From Taeniopygia guttata (lineage: Eukaryota; Chordata; Aves; Passeriformes; Estrildidae), in contig NC_133034.1 in assembly GCF_048771995.1 (NCBI RefSeq), forward strand, positions 4,617,501 to 4,681,500: a DNA stretch of 64,000 bases. Reading direction: 5' to 3'. This document shows, piece after piece, positions 25,401-37,400 of the stretch. The translations under genes and the position numbers were made by a program. The notes beneath the pieces were generated by a model, which saw only the letters and a list, made by a program, of their open reading frames with translations, did no database searches and had not been told where the DNA came from. Numbering within the stretch: position 1 is the stretch's first letter; the number at the start of each line of letters is the position of its first letter.

Positions 25401-28400
25401 AGGTAGGGTGTTTGGTTTCTCATAATAGAGTATAATTTAAAAAATATTTTCTCTGTGTTTTGTAAAGCAGAACTCTGGCAATGACTACAGGCACTGGAGC
25501 ATTACCACCTTGGCACTTGGCTATGAAATTAACTACTGAGTCTGTAGCATGAACATTTGTGAATATAACCCCATTTCCAGCTTTTGGAGCAGAGATGGGA
25601 TGATGTGTTTGACAGCTGATCTGCTGACACCTGGTGGGATGCATCTTTCTTGGGGGAGAAAGAGTTCTAGCAGGTACAGCTGGTAGGGCTTGTTGATAGG
25701 GCCTTTAACTAGTTTGGAAAGGGACAAAGCCAGGGTCACCAGGGAAGAGCAGTGGGCTGGAGTGCCTAAACTTGAGGAAAGGAGCACTAATGGGATCCCT
25801 CAATCTGCTTCACCAGGTGCTGGTTACAGTGTACCACACCAGGAGTGTCTCTGCATTCATACACCCAGCAGGAGGGACCAGTGAGGAGCTGGAAGCTTTG
25901 GCCCAGTCCCAGAGATCTGACATCGCTGGGATAAATGAAACCTGGTGGGAGTTTTCCCTGTGACTGGAGTGCCCAGATGGACAGCTCCAGGCTCTTCAGG
26001 AGGGATAGGCAGGGCAGGAGAGGCAGAGGGGTGGCACTCTGTGTAACAAGGGTTGGGTTGGAGTGTCTGGAGCTCACAATTGGCAGTGGCACAGTTGAGA
26101 GCCTTTGGATAAGAATCAAGGGGCAAACAAATAATGCCATTTCACTGTGGGAGTCTACTCTGGACTTGCCAGCCAGGACAATGACACTGACAAATTATTC
26201 CTAAGGAATGATTCCATGTCAACTGCCCCGGGGGACTTCAACCTGCCAGAAATTAAGTGGGAGCATCTCACAGCTGTTACAGCCCAGGCCAGAAGGCTCC
26301 TGAAACACCTGCATGACAACTTTATGGAACAGGTCCTCAGGGAGCTGGCTTGGGAGGATGATGTTGATCTCCTGCTTGTCATCAGAGAGGATCTCATCAG
26401 CAAAGTGAACACTGGGGCCAACGTGGCCACAGCGACCATGGAGCCATTGAGTTTAAAATCTCTGGTGACAGGAGGAAAAGTGCCTGAAAAACCTCAGCTC
26501 TGGCCATGAGGAGAGTAAACCTCAGGCTGCTCAGGGAATTAGTGAGTAAGGTCCCTTGGGAAATGTTTTTGCAGGTTCTGAGGTCTGGCAGTACTGGTCA
26601 CTTTTAAACATCATCTCCTAAGGGCACAGGAACAGCAATTCCTAAATGTCAGAAGTGAAGCAGGTGGGGCAGAAGGCTGTCTTGGCTGACCAGGGATTTC
26701 TCTTGGAAATAAGATGGAAAAGGAAGGTGTGTGCCCAGTGGAAGCAAGGTTGGGTGATGTGGAAAAAACACAGAGATGCTGCTTCCCACTGTTGGGAGAA
26801 AATTCATACAGGCAAAGCTCCATTGGAGTTGAAGCTGCCAGAACTGCAGAGAGCAATAATTAGTTTTTTCAAGTATATAAATGGCAAAAGGCAGTTTAGA
26901 AATAACATTGGTCTGTTCTAGGATGAGGATGGTCACCTGATGAACAGGGACAAGGCAAAGGTGTTGAATGCTTTCTTTGCCTCTCTCTTCAACATGCATG
27001 ATGGATCTCATGCCACAAGCTGGAGGACCATGACTGTGAGAATTATCAACTCCCAATTGACCTAGAAGGTGTGCAGGATCTGGATCCTTACAAATCTGTG
27101 GAGCCTGATGGGATTAATCCAGGAATCCTCAAGGAGCTGCTGATGTCATTGCAATGCCTCTCTTGATGATTGATTTTTGAGCACTCTTGGGAATCCTCAG
27201 AGGCTGACTGGAAGCTGGCAAGTGTTGTCCCAGTTTTTAAAAAGGAGAACTCCAGAGATAACAGACCTGTCAGTCCCAATTCACTGCCTGGTAAAATAAT
27301 GGAAAAGATTATTCTGAGAAGTACTGAAAAACACCTAGAGAACAATGGAGGCATCAGTCACAGCCAGCACAGCCTGAGGGGAAAGTACTGCTTGTCAAAT
27401 CTGATTTCTTTCTATGATGGGCTAACCTGCCTGCTTGATCCAGGAAACTTGGGAGGTGGAATCTTTTTAGATGTCAGCAAAGCTTTTGGTACTGTTTCTT
27501 ACAGGATCCTTCTGGACAGAATGCCCAGCCCACAGCTGGCTGACTGTGTTACACAGTGGGTAAGGAGCTGGCTCATGGGTCAGACAGCAGGTGACAGTGA
27601 CTGGCGTGACACCAGGCTGGCACTGGTCACTGGTGGGGTTCCACAGGTCTCCATCCTCAGCCCTGTTCCCTTCAACAAATCCTCATTAACAACTTGGACA
27701 CAGGACTTGAAGGAATACTTTGTGAGTTCACAGCCATCACCGAGCTGGGAGGAGCTGGCACCCCCCTCAAGAGCGTGACAGCAAGGGAGAGGCCTCCACA
27801 AATCAGAGATAGACCATCTCCAGCTGTGTGGGCTTTAACAAGGACAAGTTGCCATGGACACCAGGTCCATGGCAAGTTCCATATGAATCAGCAGTGTCCT
27901 GGCAGCCAGGAGGGACATCCCTGGTCCTGGGGGGCATCAGGCCCAGCATTGCCAGATGGGCCAGGAAGGGGATTGTCCTGCTCTGCTCTGTGCTGGGGCA
28001 GCCTCATCTCGAGGCCTAGGGACAGGTTGGGGCACCAGAGTATAAAAAAGACACTAAGGTGTTGGAGAGTGTCCAGAGGAGGCCACGAAGATGGGGAGGG
28101 GTCTGGAGAGGCCTTGTGAGGAGTGCCTGAGGGCACCTGGTTTGTTCAAGCTGGAGAGGAGGAGACTGAGGTCAGACCTCACTGTGCTGTTAACATCCTC
28201 ACCCAGGGACTGGAGGGGCAGGTACTGATCTCTTCTTCTGTTCTCTTCTCATGATCAGTGACAGGACTCAAGGAAATGGCATGAGGCTGAGTTAGAGAGG
28301 TTTAGTTCAGATATCAGGAAAAGGTTTTTCGCCCAGAGCGTGGTAGGGCATTGGAACAGCTCCCCAAGGAAGTGGTCACAGCACCAAGCCTGCCTGAGTT

Positions 28401-31400
28401 CAAGAAGTGTTCAGACAATGCTCTCCAGCACATGGTGTCATTCTTGGGGTGTCTGGTGCAGGGCAGGAGTTAAACCCGATCCTGGCAGGTCCCTTCCAAC
28501 TCAAGGATATTCTGTGATGGAGACAGAGCACATCAGTGCCAGGAATGTTTTACTGGTTTGCTGGGGAGAGCATCAGCAAAGTGCCTGAAGGGGTGCAATT
28601 CTCAGGGCAGAGCAGCAGCGTATAAAGCCACCTTCTGTACTTAAATATGGACAGAATATGCCAAATGAGGCTGCTCCTTAATTATCAGAACCTTGATGAT
28701 GATGATTTAAACACAGTGAGCAACTGTGCTGGAAGAAGAATTTCAGGGAACTGCCCAGTTGATGCTGCAGACCCCACACTTTGAAGACTCAGGGGTTTTG
28801 TTGTGGGTTTTTTTGGCAGGGTTGTTGTTGTTTGTATCATTTTTTCCCCTCAAGTTTTCTGCAGGAAGTGTTCCCCAGCTCAAGGAAATGGGTTAGGTGC
28901 CTTGTTATCAACCAGCTGGCCACTCTCTGTGGCTTTACTGATAAAGCTGTGTAGGAATTTGTGCCAGCTTAGCTTTCTGTGCCAGGGATCCCACTTGAAA
29001 GCCACACTGGCCGTGTAGACGTGGCCTGGGGGGGCTGTCCAGCTGCTCTGTCTGGTTTGTGTCACAGGGAGAACTCAGTATCTCCTGGTGCAAAGCCTGG
29101 ACAGCCAGTTCCAGGCTGACTGTGTTCCAGTGCAGAGTGGGATTTGGCTTGTAAACTCTCTGGGAATGGAAAAGATGTAGGAACAGTCTGCCTGTGAGTT
29201 TGGAGGGGTGGAGCAGGGTCTGGTGGTGAAGTGGAACTGACCTGTGTGCTCAGGGCATGGGCAGGGCAGTTGTGGTCTGAGTGGCTTCCTGAAGGAAAGG
29301 GATCAAGGTGATCAAATTGCTTATGGGTGTGTGGTTCTGTCTCCCAGACTGTTACAACTCACTCATGTGAGATCTTGTAGAACCACAGGATGGTTTGGGT
29401 TGAAGGGACCTTAAAGCTTATCTTGTTCCAATCCCATGCCGTGGGCAAGGACACCTTCCACTTCACCAGCTTGTAGAGGAATGGGGTCTTGGAGATGCTG
29501 GGTCCCTAATGGCTTCCAGAAAATGTAGGGAAAGTGACTCCAGGAATGTCCTTGTTAAGGAAGAGGATGCAGAGAGAGGTTTCCTGTCAGTAGGTAAAAG
29601 AGGAACTGTGCATATGAATGCAAGAGAATGGCATTTAAGAGGACCCCCTCTGAGTGTGAAGCTTTAATTGTGGAGAAGGGTGACCAGGGTCTCTTGTGCT
29701 GCAAATTCTCAGATGTCATTTGTATTCGTGACACTATCATACACTTACCTTTAAGCCACTTTAGTGGGGTCTTTGTAAAAATGATGTACTAGGAGTTTAG
29801 ACCTTTAAAAAGGGATATACAGGCTCTTGACAATGACTGCATCTATAAACCTGAAATTTGAAACAGGCTAGCTCAGCATAGAACTTCTTGCTGCTACGGT
29901 AGTCTTGCATTTACCTTGCCCCAACTGTGACATGAAAAAGTAAATTGCTTTTCAGATGACTGCTTTTTTTTTTTTTTTTTTTTTTTTTTTTTCTTTTTGA
30001 TGGATTCAATCAGATGCTGTCCTAGCTGCCTCCTCTCTTGCTTTTCCACTCTCCCAGCTCAGCCTTCCAGCCAGGAAGGAAAAAATTCTTAGTCCACCAG
30101 TCAGAGACCAACACTGAAGGTGAGAAGAGCATGGGATGAGATCAGGATGTCTGCACTTACCTGCACTTCACTGAGCCCCTGGTCCTTATTCACTTCGGCT
30201 GCTCTCGACTTTTCCAAGCCACATGAGAACTAAAGAACTCTTCAGCTTTGCTGCCATTGAGGTAGTTTAGAAAAGTGATCACTTGGCCATGTTGTTTGCC
30301 CAAGTGCCAGAGACTTCAGGATGTACAGTTACATCTTCATTTTGCAGCTGGCTGGAATTCCAGCTCCTTGGAATTGAGACCAGATCACCGGGTCAGGCAC
30401 CTCCAGCCAGGCTGGATGCTGCACAGCAAGGCAGTGGGGTCAAGCTGGGGTGCTGGAAATGATCACTTGGCTTTTCTTGGTTTATAATCAAGTCTAAAGG
30501 GTGGGAATGGCTACAGCCATTCCTTTCATCTGTAGTTTTGATGCTTTTTCTGAAGTGCAAGCAGGAGAAAAGGAAGTGCTCTATGAAAGCACTGTGGTGA
30601 CAGAAACTGTCCTGCTCCTGGGGTGCTGACCCAGGAGAGGGCAGCAGCAGCTCAGGCTGCAGGCTCCTGCAGGTTTTTCAAAGCTTTGCTTTTCTCTTCC
30701 CTCGTGGGGGATGAGTGTGCAAAATGCTTGGAAAGAAATGCAGCTGAGAGGGAAAGGCAAACCTCAGCTGGAGGGAGGAGCAGTATGCTCCTTATTCACA
30801 GAACTGTGTGCTCCCCTCATGGAATTGGAATGAAATACTGTCCAGTACACTGACACTGCTGTACAGATTGTGGGAACCCCTTTCCAAGTCCTGGGCAAGC
30901 TGCTGGGGACTGCACAGTCTGACAGGGTGTTCTACAGATCCTGCCTCTGATGCTGCAGACCTTTATCACTGATTTCCTAGGTAGCTCTCATGTTTCTTCA
31001 TGTTGCTTCCCTTGCAAAATACTTCATGATAAAGCAAAGCAAGTAGTAGCACTTTCATGACATGGGCTGGCTTTTCAGTTCTGCTGTCTGTGGGAGAATG
31101 AATGCCACAAGTGGCTTCTTCTACCCAGGAAAGCTGCTGTTCTTCTCCTTTGGCATTTCAAGTGTGGACTGTCCTTCCTCCTTGCTCAGTCTTTTAGCCT
31201 GACATTTCATAAAGAGCACAGTGGAACGCAGACTGGTTAAGCAAATTTTGGCCACAGCCTTACTCTTTTAGGTTGTGATTTCTCCCTGCAGTTGAGTCTG
31301 TGCCTTTTAAATCAGCCAGACAGGCAGCTTGTTCTTGTATTCTTGATCTCACTAGGTGTGAAAAACACCCCCCTGCAGCGCCCACCTTGCCTGTATGAAA

Positions 31401-34400
31401 TATTAATCCCATGAGGGGGAAGAGGACATGCTTTAAGCTTACTTCAGTCATATTTCTTTGCATAACAGGCTGCTGAGAGTAGCAGGCACCCTGTTTGTGT
31501 GGGAATCCATCTTTCCCAACATCCCGTGGGTGATGTTTTGCTTTCCCTACTTACACGTCAGTAATGGATCTGCTCTGCTCTTCACGTGGGTTTAAATTGT
31601 CTGTCTCCATTTTCCTGATGTATTTTTTTTCAGGTCACAGCCTCTGAAAGTAAAATGCAAAACTGTTTATCAAAACTCTCCTACAGCACCAAGTCTGACA
31701 GAATTCAAGAAGCATTTGGACAATGCTCTCAGGCACATGGTGTGACTCTTTGGGATGGTCCTGTGCAGGGCCAGGAGTTGGACTTGGTGTTCCTTGTGGG
31801 TTCCTTCCAGCTCAGCTTATTCTGTGGTTTTGTAAAATGATTTGTTAAAGAAGTTTTAACTTTGTGAAACAGACCTTGGTTGCTTTTTCATAACTGCAGT
31901 GACAAAAGGAAGTGTCTTTCTCTTCTGTTTACTCTTTGCCTTACAGGCACCCAAGTATTTTTAAAATGTTTGCCTTAGTCCAGAGCCTTAGTAGAACAGC
32001 TTCTGAATGGTCTTTGCTTGTCTCTTTGTACAAGTTCAGACCATTGTTAACCTCTTAACAAATATTATAGCCAAACTTTGATCTTGAATATGTACACAGC
32101 CTGGTTTTCTTTTGAAATGAGGACTCATTTCCTCAGCCTCTGAAACAAACAGGAACGCTATGTACTCAGTGCTTGAGAGAGATTAGCCCAGAGCATTAGA
32201 GGTTTCATTATCCTTTAATGATTATTCTTTATGCTGAGGTTTCAGTCATCTTCTTCCCTGCACATAGATGGGAGGGGACTTTTCTTTCAGATCAAGCTAC
32301 AGAGAGGAGAGTCAGAAATGGACCACCTGCAGGAGTGCTCTATGGCTAAGAGCTGGTTTGGAAACAGACCCACGTTCCGTGACTGTTCATTGTTCCCCAT
32401 CTCCCACCTTGGAGCTGGCAGTAGCCTAAAGAAAAGCATTGTTGTGATGTTGAACCATTTCTGAGGTGTTTTGTGTTCACCTCCAGCCAGCTGGAGGCAG
32501 CTCACAGCAACCTGCAGAGCACAGATGCCTGAGTTTTCATTCTTCTTTCCTTTTTCCTGCACAGAGACTCCCCAGCTGAACCCTGTGATGGAACCCCTGT
32601 CTTGGATGCTGGGCACTTGGCTCTCAGACCCACCAGGAGACGGCACCTTCCCTACCATGAAGCCCTTCCAGTACCTGGAGGAAGTGCACATCTCTCACGT
32701 GGGACAGCCCATGCTCAACTTCTCGTAAGTCAAGGGGTCAGCCTGTGTTGGCAGCAGCTGCTGGATGGGAGCAGGCATGGCTCCAGGGTGATTTGTTAGT
32801 TAGGTTTCTTTTCCAATGGCAAAGCATATAGATTTTCACCTACCAAACGAGATGATGTTGTATGTGACTGCATGGTCTAACTTTGATTTTTCTTGAAAAC
32901 TTGTGATTAATTTGCATTACAAATTCCAATTACGGTGGCTCACAAAGGGTAATTTTAGATGATTAGCTTTAAGGCATTTGCAACACAGTGTGGCAAAAGC
33001 TGATAGGCCAAGAAATGCTTATAATATATTGTAATTAAGAAATAGTTAGCTTCTGATTGTAATAGCCTGAATTATAACATCTGTATTGTCTCACCCTTCA
33101 TGTGAAACTGAAAATGGAATAAAAATTTTTAAAATGCCTCTCAGTTGCCCTATCTCTGAGTCAGAAGAGGGCATAATCCAACAAAAACTTGTGATTAATT
33201 GGCATTCTTTGTGAAATTCCCACTTAGAGTAAATGAAGGAGTTATGGCATGGCTACCAAGTTTCTCCACTTTAAGCTGTGGTCCTCTGTCTTCACCACTG
33301 TGAAAATCTGAGAAAAACCAGTGCTTATCAAACCATGTGGGATAGGAGGCAGGTAGCTTAACTACTTGCTTTGGCTTCAAGTGGTTGTTCTAAGAGAAAT
33401 CAAAAGAAATCCAGAGGGAAGGAACTGACAAGTTGGCTGTTGCTCAGTAGTGCTCCAGTGTTCCTTCAGGAGGGGTGAATTGGAAAGTGTGTTGCTTTTT
33501 TGAGTCACCCTCTTTTTGCCCCCTTCTTTTCTTTGTGCCAAGGAGTTACTCAGCTTTGAGCTGTTGAGCTTGAGGAATCACCAGGAAAATAGGCAGCAGT
33601 CCTGAGGGACAGACACCCTGTGCTTTCCTGTCTCCTGGAGCAGTGGCTCTTAAAAGACAGTCCCTGTATCCCTTAAATGCTCCAAGCACTGAAAGCTGCC
33701 TGATTGCAGGTTGTTTCTCCTTTGATAAGTATAATCACCCATGTTATGGGTGATCAAACCTACAGTTCTTAAGGCCTCCTGAAGAATAAATAAGAGTCTG
33801 AGCTGAACTTGTTATCTTTTTCAAGGGGGTGATGGGAGAAATATGTCTGCTCTGTTGTTTCCTACAGCAAGGAATATACAGAAAAAACTTTTCCAGGTGT
33901 AAAAGCTAAATAAAGATGATACGATAATTCCAGATATTTGAGAAAAGGAAGTTTTTGAGACATGTAGCCTCAGCATCTGTGAGACATCTGAGTTTCTGAG
34001 GGGTTTCTGAGCTAGTTCTTAGAAAGACCCAGGGACTGTGGAAAGTCTAAAGCTTGAACTTAAAGTCTTAACTCCAGCTCTAAGAAATAGCTGTGCCTCT
34101 CTAAAGTAACCGTATTTTTCCAGGTTTACATCTCTCAACTGTGAAATGTTGTCAGTCTTCTACTCTCCAAAGAGTACTGCACTCATGTGATTCAATAAGA
34201 GGAAACCAGACTAAAAAATGTCTTTTGAGTGCAAAACACATCAGCATTTGTGCTCTGCTTTCCCCTCAGGTTCAACGCCTTCCACCCGGATACCAGGAAG
34301 CCCATGCACCGGGAGTGTGGATTCATCCGCCTCAAACCTGACACTAACAAGGTGGCCTTCATCAGTGCCCAGAACACAGGTACACACTGGGGAAAAGAAG

Positions 34401-37400
34401 AGGTCCTTACTCTGCTGGGCCATTTCATCACTTTTTCAGAAAGTTCTTGCACCTCTCACAGTTTCATTTAATTAATTTTCCCTGTCAGAATCGCTGCTGT
34501 TTGGTGCTGGTCCCACAGCGGCTCCTAAATTAGGAGAGCCTCCCTGTGTTAGTGTAGCACCTTATGACTTCTTGCCTTATGGGGTCTGAATGACAGAGAG
34601 CCACATCTCAGTTATTATAAGTGAAAGTTTTAAACCCCACTTGATGCTTAAGTTTGTTTCTAAAATGATGGTGCTGAAGGGAGGAGTGCCAGTTGTGCTG
34701 TGACACTCATGTGAATAAGTCCAGCTGGATTTTTGTGAGCATCATTCCATGTCTGAGGCTGTGTGGATCTGCAGTTTTCAATAAATAAAAAAAAAAAAAA
34801 AAGGACAAATAAAACCATTCTCCATAGGGAGTGCTGGTCTGTTAAGTAGCCTAATAGATCATGGAATGGTTTGGATTGGAAGGAACCTTAAATCTCATTC
34901 CACCTCCCTGCCATGGTCAGGGAAGCCTTCCACCAGACCAGATTATTCCAAGCCCTTTCTAACCAGACTTTGAACACTTTCCAGGGATGGGGCCGCCACA
35001 GCTTCTCTGGGCAGCCTATACCAGGGCCTCCCCACCCACACAGGGAAGAATTTCTTCCTCATATCTAATCTAAATTTCTCCTCTTACAGATTAAAAACTT
35101 TTTCCTTGTCCTGTCCTTATCTGAATGTGTAAAAAGTCCCTCTTCCTCTTTTTTATAAGCCTCCTTTTAAGTACTGAAAGGACAAAATAATAATTGTGAT
35201 ACGGTTAAATAACCTTTGTAGCCTAATAATATGTATGCCCTTGCTTTTCCCTAGGTCTGGTGGAGGTGGAGGAAGGGGAGGTGAATGGACAAGAGCTGTC
35301 TATAGCTTCTCACTCCATAGCCAGGATCTCCTTTGCCAAGAAGCCCCATGTAGAGCAGGTGAGTGCACACAGAGTGAGCCATTCCCATGCACTGCTTGCC
35401 CCAGAAGGAGTCTAGTTGAGAGGATATGTTATTAGCATGCTTTAATTACAGAATGCCATCAGGAGTTCTTGGAAGTACTGCATGGCATCCTGGCTTATTC
35501 CTTCTGTAAGAGCCTTCAGAAGAGATTTTATACATTATGAGACCCAGAGGAATCATTATGATAAAACTGACAGGCTGGATCAGACCAGGTAACCTAGAAT
35601 CCTGTCTCCAGAGTGGCCAGTAGCAGGTTCTTAGAGGAAAAAATAGGAAAGTCTTGTCTAAATACTCCTTTATGGCAGTGGGATAAGTTATTAATGCTGG
35701 TTTTCTGGATTGACTGCAGTATGAGGATGCACATTTAAGGTATGGTCAGTACTGGGCCTCGTGAGGATATTTCAGGAACACCTGCAGATCTTGCTCTCTT
35801 GCTTTTCAGAGCAATCCGACCTTGCTCTGGGCTCTTTTCCCATCTGTGGCTGCAGGGTAGGGCTGGCACTTGCTGTCAGCTCCACCTTTGGTTGGCTGCC
35901 TTTGGGGGTTTGACTTTTTTGAGTGTGTAGTGGGGGTTTGTTGGTACAGCTGGTAGGGGTACAGCCAGCTGTGAGTGCAGTGGCACTGCTGGAGTCAGTG
36001 TGGCACCCCGAGGTCACCTCTGGAAGTGTCACTGTCACATCTGAAGCTGTTGTGGCTGAGCAGCAGCTGAGAGACAGCGAGGCTGAACAAGCTCTCACAG
36101 CCTGATTTTTGTGTGCTATAAAACTGGCCCTTAGACAACAGAGAGCACAAGTTTGTGCAGATGTAGAAAAAATTTGATTTGCCTAATCAGATAATGTCCT
36201 AACTTTGGGAAGTCCCTGCTCCCCTGCCTTTGGATGCATGTTTTCAGTTGCTGGGTTTCCTCTTTCCCAGGAACAGCTGTATTGCCTCCTTCCTGTAGCA
36301 GAAGTAAAGCCATTAGGTACTGTGGGTGTCAGCAGGGAGGCAGAGCTCTGCATGGCAGACATTGAATGAAAGGGACTGTCCTCTTTGGGTCACTGCCTGA
36401 ACTGAGGGCAGATAGACTGGCAGGAGGAGAGGGCAAAGCACAGAAAGCCAGCTGATGTCTTCCCAGCTGAGAGCTCCAAGGCTGACCTTGGCTGCAAGAA
36501 GGAAGCTCTCAGGCTGGAGGTCCATGCTCACCTGGCACCTGAGGGAAGCTCAGGCCCAGGGACTGGTCCTAGTGAGTATCTGGGAGGAGGGCGTGGAATG
36601 AGAGGGGTTGTCAGGAAACCAGCTCCCAGAGCCTTTTCTTCTTCACCAAGAACAGCTTAAATTGCCTGTGGAAACAGAGAGGCTACATGTCTGTGAGAAG
36701 GACGTGTGCTGCTGCTGTAGTTGCTCATTTTGAGAAAACTTCACCATATTGTTGCATTCCTGGTAAAAAGTGATTCAGGGTGGCTGTGGCTTGGCTGAGC
36801 TGTCACTGAGGGAGGAAGGCCCATTTCCTGCACCAGGCTGTGTTATGAGTGGTTTAGGTTGCTTGAAGAATCACCTTTAAAGGTGTTATCAATGCAGATG
36901 TAATACAAATTTGTGAAAGCACAGCTTAACAAAATTTAATGGCAAGGTTGCCTCTGTTGCTACTCATGGATGAGGAGGGGCAAGGACAACCTCCATTCTT
37001 TATTGGATGCAGGGGGAATATAGTAACTGAAAATGAGGAAAAGGCAGAGGTACTTAACACCTTCTTTGCCTCAGTTTTCTACAGTAAGACAGGTCATCCT
37101 CAGGACAGCTGCCCTCCAGAGTGGATAGATAAGGACAGGAAACAAAACAGTCCCCCTGTAATTCAGGAGGAAGCAGCTGGTGACCTGCTGAGATACTTAC
37201 AGGTGTCCCATACACCTGAGATGCTCACAGGTGTATGGGAGCAGATGGGATCCATCCTAGGGGGATGAGAGAGCTGGTGGATGAGCTCCCCAAGCTGCTC
37301 TCCACCATTTACCATCAGTCCTGGCTCACCAGAGAAGTCCCAGAGGACTGGGGGTGCTGGTGTGACCCTGTCCACCAGAAGGGCCATAAAGAGGCTCTGG

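Larger units (their letters stand above)
21285..32564 (+). other. THAP4 intron 2
   Basis: 11.3 kb intron dividing the DNA-binding and coiled-coil half of THAP4 from the nitrobindin half. It contains an (AT)n tract (22444-22482), poly(T) runs (about 24857-24875, 25196-25212, 29966-29992), a 2.9 kb CR1 (25640-28518) and smaller CR1 pieces (29376-29470, 31690-31836). I recognise nothing in 22500-25600 or 29500-31600. Confidence 0.7.

Noticed and set aside
27170-27778. 202-codon frame with reverse-transcriptase-like segments
   Set aside because: Not a host gene; part of the decayed CR1 LINE at 25640-28518.
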